From an uncultured Maricaulis sp. (GTDB lineage Bacteria > Pseudomonadota > Alphaproteobacteria > Caulobacterales > Maricaulaceae), in NCBI RefSeq assembly GCF_947259345.1, contig NZ_CAMYLS010000029.1, forward strand, positions 1 to 64,000: a stretch of 64,000 nucleotides of DNA. Direction: 5' to 3'. This document shows positions 16,776 to 24,737 of the stretch, piece after piece. A program made the translations under genes and the position numbers. Positions within the stretch are counted from its first letter, which is position 1; each line of letters starts with the position of its first letter. The notes below the pieces were generated by a model that was not told where the DNA came from, searched no databases, and worked only from the letters and a program-made list of their open reading frames with translations.

Positions 16776-16807
16776 CAGCGCCCACGGCTTGCCAGTCGTG
16801 GGCGCTG
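16776..16807. terminator. Hairpin after the chemoreceptor gene
   Basis: An 11-bp perfect stem CAGCGCCCACG / CGTGGGCGCTG with a 10-nt loop lies 22 nt after the chemoreceptor stop. There is no T-run, so it may be a weak terminator or mRNA 3' stabiliser ahead of the tRNA gene. Confidence 0.45.
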
Positions 16808-16848
16808 CGCGTATACGGCGTGCCTCTCCCTTGCGGAGAGACAGGTGT

Positions 16849-16925
16849 GGCGAGGTAGCTCAGCTGGTTAGAGCGCACGACTCATAATCGTGAGGTCGAG
16901 AGTTCAAGTCTCTCCCTCGCCACCA
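16849..16925 (+). tRNA. tRNA with CAU anticodon (Met elongator or Ile2)
   Basis: A complete 77-nt cloverleaf. The acceptor stem GGCGAGG pairs with CCTCGCC, and the discriminator A and encoded CCA follow. The D arm is AGCTCAGCTGGTTAGAGC, the anticodon stem-loop CACGA-CTCATAA-TCGTG and the T arm AGAG-TTCAAGT-CTCT. The anticodon is CAU and the acceptor stem is fully paired, so it is not the initiator. Elongator tRNA-Met is favoured by overall similarity, but tRNA-Ile2, whose C34 TilS converts to lysidine, cannot be excluded by eye. Confidence 0.92.
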
Positions 16926-17069
16926 TTTCCCCTCTCAGATATCCTCAAGCTGGCCCCCTTGGCGACCTGGCGCGTGGCGTGCGACATATCCGCCTGCGAC
17001 CGGGTGACGGGTGGCAAGGCCGGGCATGGGGACGCATATAGGGCGCCTGCCATTTCGGAGGCTTCGGCC

Positions 17070-17324
17070 ATGTCGCGTTCCAGTATCCTGTCAATTTTCG
17101 CCGCGGTCATCGTGCTGTCGCTGTGCGCGGTCTTCATGATCTTCGGCATGATCAAGCTGGCCGGGGTGGAGATGAGCGTGCATGGCTGGGTCGCGCTGGG
17201 GCTTGGAATCGTCGTCAGCTTGGCGCTGGGCGGGGCCCTGTCGACCGTTTTGGTGATCTCGCGCCGACGCGGCTTTGATGAAGCCGCACACGAGGCCACA
17301 CGGCATGTCGCGCCGGATCTCTGA
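17070..17324 (+). CDS. Small two-TM membrane protein
   Basis: An 84-residue protein from the ATG at 17070 with TM helices at about 5-28 (ILSIFAAVIVLSLCAVFMIFG) and 38-61 (GWVALGLGIVVSLALGGALS), then a basic, cytosolic tail (SRRRGFDEAAHEATRH). I do not recognise a named family. Coding is supported by the clean hydrophobic pattern and by its ending against a convergent gene with a shared hairpin between them. It lies 144 nt after the tRNA. A frame extending 5' through the tRNA gene is rejected. Confidence 0.6.
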   Translation: MSRSSILSIFAAVIVLSLCAVFMIFGMIKLAGVEMSVHGWVALGLGIVVSLALGGALSTVLVISRRRGFDEAAHEATRHVAPDL

Positions 17325-17342
17325 CGCACGCGCTTGGCGGGC

Positions 17343-17374
17343 CTCCGGGATGCGGTTGGCTGTGCATCCCGGAG
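17343..17374. terminator. Hairpin between convergent genes
   Basis: An 11-bp perfect stem CTCCGGGATGC / GCATCCCGGAG with a 10-nt loop, lying in the 65 nt between the convergent stops at 17324 and 17390. No T-run is present in either direction, so a terminator function is only probable. Confidence 0.45.
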
Positions 17375-17389
17375 ACCGTCGCCTCGCCT

Positions 17390-18232
17390 TCACGCCTCTT
17401 TCGTCACACGGGTAGTGGGCTGACCCTCGGCCAGCGGGTCAGATTGGCGCTGGACGATTGCCGCGAAACGGGCGTGATAGACCGGGTGTTCCGTCCCCAT
17501 CCACCGATCCCACCAGGTGAAATAGAGTCCGAAATTCCAGCCGGGCTCGGCATGATGCAGATCATGATGGGTAACCGTCGTGATCCAGTCGAAACGCGGA
17601 CGTCCGTCCTTTCCGGCCGGAAAGATTTCCACACCGCAATGACCGACCGCATTGCGGACGATCTGGTGGATGCCCCAAAGGAATATGACCAGCACCGGCA
17701 CGGGCAGGATGAGCAGGATGACGGGCAGGAAGAGGGCATGCAGGACCGCTTCACCGGTATTGAAGGCATAGGCCGTCCACGGGGTCGGTGTCCGGGATTT
17801 GTGATGCAGGCGATGGAAGCGGCGGAACCAGCGTGGCCGGTGCATGAGCCGGTGCGTCCAGTAGAACCAGGCATCATGCGCCACGATCAGCGCGAGCAGC
17901 GACACTATGAACCACACTGGGCCGCGTTCCATCGAATCGAAATAGGCTTGGGAGACGCCGGTGAGCAGTTCCAGCGCAACCAGTGTCCCGACGATCGCAA
18001 AGACGGCAATGGACCGCAGGGAGGCCAGGATTTCCCGCCGGATCTGACCCGGCCCGGCGCGCCGCGGCTGTATCCGGCGTGGCGCCAGGGCTTTCGCGAA
18101 TACGATATGGACCAGCAGGTAAACAATTCCGGCGGCCAGAACATAACGCAACAGATCGCTGAGGAAGAGATTCGGCGCGGCCGCCAAGGCCTCCAACAGG
18201 ACGTCCGGCATGGCAGATTGTATCGACGGCAT
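17390..18232 (-). CDS. Sterol desaturase/fatty acid hydroxylase family protein
   Basis: The product has 280 residues from the ATG at 18232, which has an AGG ribosome site 6 nt away; an ATG at 18244 lacks one. It is a multi-pass membrane di-iron enzyme. The histidine clusters are HDAWFYWTHRLMH, FHRLHHKSRTP and THHDLHH, the HX3H...HX2HH...HX2HH metal ligands of the ERG3/CrtZ superfamily. Bacterial members hydroxylate or desaturate fatty acyl, hopanoid or carotenoid substrates; which one is not evident. A membrane-anchored AraC regulator gene lies 115 nt upstream on the same strand and may control it. Confidence 0.87.
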   Translation of the reverse strand: MPSIQSAMPDVLLEALAAAPNLFLSDLLRYVLAAGIVYLLVHIVFAKALAPRRIQPRRAGPGQIRREILASLRSIAVFAIVGTLVALELLTGVSQAYFDSMERGPVWFIVSLLALIVAHDAWFYWTHRLMHRPRWFRRFHRLHHKSRTPTPWTAYAFNTGEAVLHALFLPVILLILPVPVLVIFLWGIHQIVRNAVGHCGVEIFPAGKDGRPRFDWITTVTHHDLHHAEPGWNFGLYFTWWDRWMGTEHPVYHARFAAIVQRQSDPLAEGQPTTRVTKEA

Positions 18233-18347
18233 TGCTGACCTCATGGCAGGAGTGAGGGGGCAGGCTTGCTGTCGGCGGCTTGACTGTCGCGGCGATGTCG
18301 AATGCGCTCGGACATTGCCGAAATCGACGCGAATTTTCCGGTTTTGA

Positions 18348-19400
18348 TCAGGCTTCCGCGAGGGCGGTCCGCCGATACAGGGTCGGTGTCGTCCCGGTTT
18401 CGGCCCGGAAGGCCCGGTTGAACGGCGCAATCGAGCCATAGCCGAGTTCAAGCGCGATGATCAGGATCTGGTCCTGGGCGCGTTCAGGCGCGGCCAGCAG
18501 GCGTTTGGCTTCAGCCAGGCGGTGGGTGTTCAGGAAGGCCGAGAAATTGCGATAGCCCAGACCTTTGTTGATCAGGCGCCGCAATCTGTGCTCGCGGGTT
18601 TTCAGATGCCCTGCGAGGGCGCCGACTGTCAGACCGGCCTCCCGGTACAGCCCATCGGCCATGGCCTGATCCAGCCGGGCCGCCAGTGGCCGGTCCTCCG
18701 GTGCGAGCTTGCCGCTTTGAACGGCGCCCGGCGCGCGGGCCGTGTCGGGCGGGAAGAGGTCGGTCGGTGCCGCGATGAGCCAGCCGGTGAACAGGAGGGC
18801 GAGCCCGAACAGGGTGACGCCCTGCGCGTGGAACACCCAGTCGGGAAAGCCGATGCCGGCGAAGCGGATCTCCATCACCGAAACCGTGATGCCGAGTATC
18901 GGGACCAGGCTGGCGAGGGCAACGCGAAAGCGGCGACGCGGCTCGATCAGATCATCCGGCCAATCGCGGATCGCCAGGACGGCGGCATGCGCCATCATGA
19001 GCACGTTCGCGGTTTGCCATGCCAGCATGGCGATCAGGGGCAGCGGTGAGTCTGGCCCCGGCAGGAAATGACCGGTCGCTGCAAGGGCGACAATCCCGAG
19101 CGGGATCAGACGCCATTGGCGCCAGGCAAAGCGGTCGTCAAACAGCGCCGTGACGAACCACCAGAAAAGGACTGCTGTCGGAATGGCCAGCAGGTTCAGG
19201 GCCAGGGATACAGGACCCAGGGCCAGGGAGATCACGTTGGAGGAGACCAGCGCGTAGCAGGCGACGCCGAGGGCAAAGAGCAGGCCGAGACGGGCGCCGA
19301 TTGCGCGCCGGGCATCGCGCCAGAAAAACAGGGCCAGCATCAGGGCGAGGCCGGTCGTGCCGCCGCGGGCCAGAAGTTCAAGGATTGCTGCAGTGGTCAT
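18348..19400 (-). CDS. Membrane-anchored AraC family regulator
   Basis: The product has 350 residues from the ATG at 19400. The N-terminal two thirds contains about seven hydrophobic helices (for example TTGLALMLALFFW, LGLLFALGVACYALV and GVTLFGLALLFTGWLI). The last ~100 residues are an AraC-type double HTH (EAKRLLAAPERAQDQILIIALELGYGSIAPFNRAFRAETGTTPTLYRR). Such 7TM-AraC proteins sense a ligand in the membrane and bind DNA directly. The fatty acid hydroxylase gene lies just downstream on the same strand, so a lipid-related signal is plausible but inferred. Confidence 0.82.
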   Translation of the reverse strand: MTTAAILELLARGGTTGLALMLALFFWRDARRAIGARLGLLFALGVACYALVSSNVISLALGPVSLALNLLAIPTAVLFWWFVTALFDDRFAWRQWRLIPLGIVALAATGHFLPGPDSPLPLIAMLAWQTANVLMMAHAAVLAIRDWPDDLIEPRRRFRVALASLVPILGITVSVMEIRFAGIGFPDWVFHAQGVTLFGLALLFTGWLIAAPTDLFPPDTARAPGAVQSGKLAPEDRPLAARLDQAMADGLYREAGLTVGALAGHLKTREHRLRRLINKGLGYRNFSAFLNTHRLAEAKRLLAAPERAQDQILIIALELGYGSIAPFNRAFRAETGTTPTLYRRTALAEA

Positions 19401-19539
19401 GGGCGCCGGCCGGTCTCGGGTGAGCACATAGGGTCGGCAACGATGCCCGAATGGCAAGCCCGCCGACTCCATGCCGAGTGATGATGCAATCGCCGGTCCC
19501 TGTCTCCGCATTTTCGAAATCGATATGGATTTCCGCTGC

Positions 19540-21174
19540 TCACGCGGCCCTGGACCTCGCGGCCCGGCGGGCCGGATCCAGATAGGCGTCCAGCACGCGT
19601 TCGAGATCGGCGCGCATGATCGGCTTGGTGATGAAATCATCCATGCCCGCCTCCTGACACCGATCCTTGGCCGAGCCGATGGCATTGGCCGTCAGCGCGA
19701 CGATCGGGACCGTGCACGCCGGTGTGTCCAGCTTCCGGATGGCGCGGCAGGCGGCCAGCCCGTCCATCACCGGCATTTCCATGTCCATCAGCACCAGGTC
19801 GTAATGGCGGGTCTTCACGGCTTCAACGGCCGCCTGACCATTCTCGACATAATCGGCCTCAAGGCCGCGCAGTTTGAGAAAGCCTCGGGCGACAGCCTGG
19901 TTCACCGGATTGTCTTCGGCGACCAGAATGGTGTGCGCCTGGGTTGGCACCGGGGCCACCGGCGCAATGGCAGGCGCGACGGCCGCCGGGGCCGCCTCGG
20001 CCTCGACCGACCGCAAGGGCAGGTCAAACCAGAATCTGGAACCCTGCCCAGCCGTGCTTTCGAAGCCGATGGAGCCGCTCATCAATTCCACAAGGCGGCG
20101 GCAGATAGCCAGTCCGAGACCGGTTCCGCCATGCAGGCGATTGGTCGCTGCATCGGCTTGCTTGAAGGCCGAGAAGAGTTCGCCCTGGGCGGCTTCCGGA
20201 ATGCCGCAACCGGTATCCTTGATCTCCACCCGCATGACATGTCGACGCCGGCCGATGGGCAGGAAGTGGAGGCGAACATCGACATGACCGTCCTCGGTGA
20301 ACTTGATCGCATTGCTGATCAGGTTGAACAGGACCTGTTTGATGCGAACAATATCGCCTTCGAAATGCGCGTCATGGTCGCAATCCGCCTCGATTTCGAA
20401 GGCGATGGCTTTTTCGCGGGCCCGGCCCAGCCAGAGCGTTCGCGTGTCATGCACCAGGGCAGACGGCCGGAAGGCCCGCAACTCCAGCTCCATCTTGCCG
20501 GCTTCAATCTTGGACAGGTCGAGAATGTCATTGAGCAGGCGCAGCAGGATATTGCCGCTCTCGTCGATCACCCGAACGAAATCGCGCTGCTCTTCGTCCA
20601 GGGCGGTGGCCTGCAACAATTGGGTGACGCCAAGCACGCCGTTCAGCGGCGTCCGAATCTCGTGACTCATCGTGGCCAGAAAGTCCGACTTTGCCTTAGA
20701 CGCGGCCAGCGCCTCGATCCGGGCCCGGCCGAGCTGTTCGGCGAGGTTGGACAGGCGGTGATTCTTGTCGGCATTCTCGCGGGCCATGACGCGGAAGAGT
20801 TCCAGTGTCGTGCCCACACCGGCATATTCGCCATTGCGGGTGGCAATGAAGCCGTCCATCAGTGCCGCCGGGCGATCCTTGAGGATCTGGGCGTTCAGCT
20901 CGCTGATCGGCGTGCGGGTCTCTACGATCAGCGGCGATTTGTTCATGGCGAAAGTAATCGGGCGGCGCTCGAACAGGGCGCGACCATGTCGGTCGGCCAT
21001 TCGCAGGAAAAACTGATCGCGGGCGACCAGGCCGACCGGCTTGCCCTCTGTCACCACAGCCATCACCAGCAGATCCGGATCTTCCGAGAAATGCTCGTAA
21101 ACCTCGCCGCCGGTCGTATCCGTTGCGACGGCCGGCGCATCGACCAGAACGTCTCGAACCAAGCCCACCATCAA
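19540..21174 (-). CDS. Cytoplasmic hybrid histidine kinase with N-terminal CBS-like region
   Basis: A 544-residue protein with no membrane helix. Residues about 1-130 resemble a CBS pair (VMAVVTEGKPVGLVARDQFFLRMADRHG). A short coiled segment follows, then HisKA with the phospho-acceptor H171 (FLATMSHEIRTPLNG). The HATPase domain has N-box N288, DTGCGIP at about 320 and GGTGLGLAI at 349. A Pro/Ala linker (390-412) leads to a receiver domain with D464 (LVLMDMEMPVMDG) and K517. Intramolecular or HPt-mediated phosphorelay is expected. CBS modules often bind adenine nucleotides, so an energy or nucleotide cue is possible. No partner regulator adjoins. Confidence 0.88.
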   Translation of the reverse strand: MMVGLVRDVLVDAPAVATDTTGGEVYEHFSEDPDLLVMAVVTEGKPVGLVARDQFFLRMADRHGRALFERRPITFAMNKSPLIVETRTPISELNAQILKDRPAALMDGFIATRNGEYAGVGTTLELFRVMARENADKNHRLSNLAEQLGRARIEALAASKAKSDFLATMSHEIRTPLNGVLGVTQLLQATALDEEQRDFVRVIDESGNILLRLLNDILDLSKIEAGKMELELRAFRPSALVHDTRTLWLGRAREKAIAFEIEADCDHDAHFEGDIVRIKQVLFNLISNAIKFTEDGHVDVRLHFLPIGRRRHVMRVEIKDTGCGIPEAAQGELFSAFKQADAATNRLHGGTGLGLAICRRLVELMSGSIGFESTAGQGSRFWFDLPLRSVEAEAAPAAVAPAIAPVAPVPTQAHTILVAEDNPVNQAVARGFLKLRGLEADYVENGQAAVEAVKTRHYDLVLMDMEMPVMDGLAACRAIRKLDTPACTVPIVALTANAIGSAKDRCQEAGMDDFITKPIMRADLERVLDAYLDPARRAARSRAA

Positions 21175-21352
21175 AATCCCCTCGTCCTGCCCGGGATTCA
21201 GCCTGGGCTTTCGATCGTCTCACCGATTACGGGAATGCTTGTCCATGAAAACGGTTTCCATTCATTCAAGCGCTGGCGACAATGCCAATGCTTTCACGAA
21301 TATTTCACACGAATTTGCGGCATAGCAGGCGGCTTCATGCCGAGCCGAAGTG

Positions 21353-21697
21353 TCAGCGCGGATCGCCTCGGCCAAGCCCGGTCTCGGAGGCGACCCAGTC
21401 AAGAAAGCCGGCGGCACTGCTCTCGGCATCGATTGGCAGGCCCAGGATCGCGGGTTCGTCATAGGGGTGGAGTTCGGTCAGGCGGGCGACCAGGGTCTCG
21501 GCGGCAGCCTGGCTGGTCTTGAACAGGGCGACGCATTCGCCTGCGGTTTCGATCTTGCCCTGCCAGCGATAGACGCTGGTCATGCCGGGCAGGAGATTGG
21601 CGCAGGCGCACAATCCTTCGGTGACGACAATGCCGGCAGCAGCCTGCGCGCTGTCGGCATCGGGCCAGGTCGTGTAGATCAGGCGTAGGCTGTGCAT
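21353..21697 (-). CDS. cutA: Divalent cation tolerance protein CutA
   Basis: The product has 114 residues from the ATG at 21697, with GGGGAG 10 nt upstream; an ATG at 21715 would overlap that site. It matches the CutA1 trimeric ferredoxin-like fold: [33 protein letters not shown], then [10 protein letters not shown] and a C-terminal [13 protein letters not shown]. In E. coli CutA is tied to copper tolerance, but its biochemical role is unsettled. It is divergent from queC with 35 nt between starts, so the two promoters overlap. Confidence 0.88.
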   Translation of the reverse strand: MHSLRLIYTTWPDADSAQAAAGIVVTEGLCACANLLPGMTSVYRWQGKIETAGECVALFKTSQAAAETLVARLTELHPYDEPAILGLPIDAESSAAGFLDWVASETGLGRGDPR

Positions 21698-21732
21698 GGC
21701 CAAATTTCTCCCCATCGGTATATAAGCGCCGC

Positions 21733-22464
21733 ATGAGCCAGACCTCCACCCCCGAAACCGCCAGCCAATCGGCCCTTGTCTTGTTTTCCGGTGGCCAGGA
21801 TTCCGCGACCTGCCTGGCCTGGGCGCTGAACCGTTTCGGCCGGGTCGAGACGGTCGGCTTCGATTATGGCCAGCGACATCATGTCGAGATGGACGCCCGC
21901 CAGGCGGTCCGTGCCGGTGCGCAGCGCGGGTTTCCGACTTGGGGCGAGCGTCTGGGTGAGGACTTCGTCATTGACCTGTCCGGCTATGGCGCCATTGCCG
22001 AGAGCGCGCTGACGGCCGACCGCGCCATCGAGATGGAAGCCAGCGGCCTGCCCAGCACTTTCGTGCCGGGCCGCAATCTGGTTTTTCTCACCATTGCTTC
22101 GGCGCTGGCCTATCGGCGCGGACATGGTGTGCTGGTGGGCGGGATGTGCGAGACCGATTATTCCGGCTATCCCGATTGTCGGCGCGAGACGATCGACGCC
22201 ATGCAGTCGGCGCTCGGCCTCGGTCTCGATACCGAGCTGAGCATCGCCACACCGCTGATGCATCTCGACAAGGCACAGACCTGGGCGCTCGCCGATGAGC
22301 TCGGCGGCTCGGCCCTGACCGGCCTGATCGAGGAGGCCAGCCATACCTGTTATCGCGGTGAACGCGGCACGCGGCATGATTGGGGCTATGGCTGTGATGA
22401 TTGTCCCGCCTGCGAGCTGCGGGCGCGTGGCCATGCTGCCTGGAAGGCGGGGTTGCCGGCATGA
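21733..22464 (+). CDS. queC: 7-cyano-7-deazaguanine synthase QueC
   Basis: A 243-residue, ATP-dependent enzyme that converts 7-carboxy-7-deazaguanine to preQ0 in queuosine biosynthesis. The PP-loop is [19 protein letters not shown] near the N-terminus. The substrate region contains [20 protein letters not shown] and [15 protein letters not shown]. The zinc Cys cluster lies near the C-terminus (CYRGERG...[12 protein letters not shown]). It overlaps queE by 4 nt (ATGA), so the two are translationally coupled. queD and queF are not in this window. Confidence 0.95.
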   Translation: MSQTSTPETASQSALVLFSGGQDSATCLAWALNRFGRVETVGFDYGQRHHVEMDARQAVRAGAQRGFPTWGERLGEDFVIDLSGYGAIAESALTADRAIEMEASGLPSTFVPGRNLVFLTIASALAYRRGHGVLVGGMCETDYSGYPDCRRETIDAMQSALGLGLDTELSIATPLMHLDKAQTWALADELGGSALTGLIEEASHTCYRGERGTRHDWGYGCDDCPACELRARGHAAWKAGLPA

Positions 22465-23090
22465 CCTACTCGGTGAAGGAACGCTTCCTGACGGTCCAGG
22501 GCGAAGGAGCCCAGTCAGGCCGCCCTGCGGTCTTTCTGCGCTTTGCCGGCTGCAATCTGTGGAGCGGGCGAGAGCAGGATCGGCACAAGGCGATCTGCAA
22601 TTTCTGCGACACGGATTTTATCGGCATGGACGGTCCCGGCGGCGGGCGGTTCCAGACGCCGGAGGCGCTCGTCGAGGCGGTTGCCGAACTCTGGCCGGGC
22701 GGCGGGGCGCCGCTGGTTGTGTGCACGGGTGGCGAGCCGCTCCTGCAGCTGGATTCGCCGCTGATCGACGCCCTGCATGCGCGCGGCTTCGAGATTGCGG
22801 TGGAGACCAACGGTACACTCGCGGCCCCGGACGGGATCGACTGGATCACGGTCAGCCCGAAAGGCAAGGCGCCGGTCGTCCAGACCTCGGGCCATGAGCT
22901 CAAGCTTGTCTATCCGCAGCCGGAGCTTGATCCGTCTGCGTTTGAGGGCTGGGACTTCAAACGCTTCTCCCTGCAGCCCATGGACGGGCCGCGGATGATG
23001 GAGAATGCCCAGGCCGCTTTCGACTACTGCCTGGCGCACCCCAAATGGTCGCTTTCCCTGCAGACCCATAAATGGATCGGTGCGCCCTGA
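22461..23090 (+). CDS. queE: 7-carboxy-7-deazaguanine synthase QueE
   Basis: The product has 209 residues from the ATG at 22461, overlapping the queC stop. This radical SAM enzyme makes 7-carboxy-7-deazaguanine from 6-carboxytetrahydropterin. The cluster motif is the expanded QueE form C-x14-C-x2-C ([10 protein letters not shown]...[10 protein letters not shown]) instead of CxxxCxxC. The Gly-rich SAM segment [11 protein letters not shown] and the ETNGT motif follow. The order queC-queE is a common operon; it feeds queuosine modification of GUN tRNA anticodons. Confidence 0.94.
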   Translation: MTYSVKERFLTVQGEGAQSGRPAVFLRFAGCNLWSGREQDRHKAICNFCDTDFIGMDGPGGGRFQTPEALVEAVAELWPGGGAPLVVCTGGEPLLQLDSPLIDALHARGFEIAVETNGTLAAPDGIDWITVSPKGKAPVVQTSGHELKLVYPQPELDPSAFEGWDFKRFSLQPMDGPRMMENAQAAFDYCLAHPKWSLSLQTHKWIGAP

Positions 23091-23103
23091 TCCGGTTCCC
23101 CGG

Positions 23104-23658
23104 CTAGCTGCGCGGCATGGGGGCGGCGCCCAGGCTCTCGGCCAGCGCGGTCGAGAAGGCGTGGAAGGCCCGCCGTGTGTCCGTCCACACGCCATAGCCG
23201 GCCCCGTCGCCACTGTCCGGATTGAACCAGGCATAGGTGAAGGTGGCGACCAGACCGCCATCGGCATCGCGTAATTCAGCGTCCAGCGCAGCGCCGCCAT
23301 TGGCGTGGGCAGAGTAGTGCGCGGTGTCCATGACCTGGATCTGGTTCATGGTCGGCCGGTTCGGCACGACATCGGTGATGGTCACGGTCAGCACGGTCTC
23401 CCGCGTGGCCACCCCATGCCAGTCAGCATCAATCAGGGCCCGCGACAGGTCATCGCGCAGATAGGTCGCCAGACGTGCCAGCTCGGCTTCGCCCAAACTG
23501 TCAGCCTTGGCCCGGACAAGATCGGAAAAACCGATCCGGCCAATCTCGATGGATCCGCTCGCCTCGCTTCGAAATTCGGCCTGGAAGGCGTCGCCATTCT
23601 GGGCGAGGGCCGGCGGGGTCAGGCAACACAACGCAAGTACACAAACGAGAGTACGCAT
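23104..23658 (-). CDS. Secreted protein of unknown function, DUF3313-like paralogue A
   Basis: The product has 184 residues from the ATG at 23658, with AGGAGAG upstream. A signal peptide (MRTLVCVLALCCLTPPALAQ) is clear. The mature part shares a layout with the gene at 23819-24322: LATYLRDDLSRAL, VTDVVPNRPTMNQIQVMD, GGAALDAELRDADGG and WTDTRRAFHAFSTAL. This order resembles DUF3313-type periplasmic proteins (short helix, NRPT/N strand, GGA-x-x-E/AEL strand, D-x-x-x-F-x-x-F helix), but I assign that only tentatively. It ends 13 nt from the convergent queE stop. Confidence 0.65.
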   Translation of the reverse strand: MRTLVCVLALCCLTPPALAQNGDAFQAEFRSEASGSIEIGRIGFSDLVRAKADSLGEAELARLATYLRDDLSRALIDADWHGVATRETVLTVTITDVVPNRPTMNQIQVMDTAHYSAHANGGAALDAELRDADGGLVATFTYAWFNPDSGDGAGYGVWTDTRRAFHAFSTALAESLGAAPMPRS

Positions 23659-23762
23659 TTCGGTCTCTCCTGGGTTCATGTCCCCCCTGCGATGGCATCA
23701 GCCTATCACATCTGCGTGAGCGGCATCAGGGGTGCCTTTGGTAATTCCTTGCTGCAGCACAA

Positions 23763-23796
23763 TAAAAAACGGACGCACCTGCGAAGGCGCGTCCGT
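23763..23796 (-). terminator. Rho-independent terminator of the paralogue B gene
   Basis: Read on the minus strand, ACGGACGCGCCT and AGGTGCGTCCGT form a 12-bp stem with one mismatch and a 4-nt loop, followed by TTTTTATT. It lies 23 nt after the stop of the gene at 23819-24322 and separates it from its paralogue. Confidence 0.75.
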
Positions 23797-23818
23797 CTTG
23801 TCCGGAAATCCGATGTGA

Positions 23819-24322
23819 TCAGGAGCCGGTGTCGGCCCGCTCATCAAGACTGTCGGAGACCTGGTCGGCAAAGCGCGAGAAGGTCCGCCGCGCATCGGTC
23901 CACTGGGCATAGCCGGTGACATCCTGGATATTCCAGCTTTGCCAGCCATAGCTGTAGGTTTCGAGAATCTCGCCATCGGCAGAGATGAGTTCCGCTTCGA
24001 CTTCGGCGCCGCCGATCGAGATGGAAGAATGGTGCAGGGCGCGCGTGCCGCTCATCTGCGCCATGGTCGGGCGGTTGGGCTGTGCGTTGAGAATCGTCGC
24101 GTTGAGCGTATAGCCGCCTTCACCCATCTGGTCGCGGAGCTCGCGCTCCAGCGCAGTGCGCAGATAGCCGGACAGGCGCTCGAGTTCGCGCTCACCAAAG
24201 TCCTCTGCGTTTTCAATAAGTTCCGGTCCATAGGCAATCTCGCCAATGGTCACGGGCTGGTCCGCCAGCGACGGGGTGGACAGGGCACCCAGTGCCAGAA
24301 TGGCCGTCATCGTGCGCAACAT
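23819..24322 (-). CDS. Secreted protein of unknown function, DUF3313-like paralogue B
   Basis: The product has 167 residues from the ATG at 24322, which has a near-perfect AAGGAGG ribosome site. It has a signal peptide (MLRTMTAILALGALSTPSLAD). It parallels the neighbour at 23104-23658 in LSGYLRTALERELRDQ, ILNAQPNRPTMAQM, GGAEVEAELISADGE, GYAQWTDARRTFSRFADQVSDSL. It is likely periplasmic and a tandem duplicate that has diverged strongly. It has its own strong terminator, so the two are not necessarily co-regulated. Confidence 0.68.
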   Translation of the reverse strand: MLRTMTAILALGALSTPSLADQPVTIGEIAYGPELIENAEDFGERELERLSGYLRTALERELRDQMGEGGYTLNATILNAQPNRPTMAQMSGTRALHHSSISIGGAEVEAELISADGEILETYSYGWQSWNIQDVTGYAQWTDARRTFSRFADQVSDSLDERADTGS

Positions 24323-24431
24323 AACGCGCCTCCTTGATACGTCTACAAGCAGTCCCTCAAGGCGGAGTGTATCAGTATCAGGGGGTGGTTGAGAAGGCGC
24401 TGGCACGCGAAAGCGCGCGCCTGTGCGTCAT

Positions 24432-24647
24432 TTAGTCGTGATCATGATCATGATCGTGGTCATCATCGTCATCACCCGGGGTGACGACATCGATGGCGGC
24501 GCCGCCGACGGCGGCCGTGGTGCGGACCGCAGCGCCCGCCGTACCGACGGCAACATCGGTTGCGAGCGCGGCTGCGCCGATGACGAGGCAGCCCGACAGG
24601 GCCGGAGCGAGGCCGAGAATGGTGATCAGGGTCAGAATGCGGCGCAT
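24432..24647 (-). CDS. Small lipoprotein with Asp/His-rich C-terminal tail
   Basis: The product has 71 residues from the ATG at 24647. A lipoprotein signal with the lipobox LSGC (Cys near residue 18) is followed by an Ala/Gly/Val-rich middle (AAALATDVAVGTAGAAVRTTAAVGG is split by small residues and could be a second hydrophobic stretch). The C-terminal tail is five Asp followed by alternating His-Asp. Such tails bind divalent metals (Zn, Ni, Cu), so a periplasmic metal buffer is possible. No metal transporter adjoins. The repetitive GTGATCATGATC DNA at the 3' end may vary in length between strains. Confidence 0.6.
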   Translation of the reverse strand: MRRILTLITILGLAPALSGCLVIGAAALATDVAVGTAGAAVRTTAAVGGAAIDVVTPGDDDDDHDHDHDHD

Positions 24648-24737
24648 GGGTGTCTCCGGTTCAATTGACCCCGTCATGCCAGAGAAGGTGTTTCCGCATG
24701 GTGAATGCGGTCTTCACCGTGACAGTGGCGTCAGGTC

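Noticed and set aside
19471-21522. 683-codon plus-strand frame over the hybrid kinase
   Set aside because: No domain features and reversed codon bias; the minus strand encodes complete kinase and receiver motifs.
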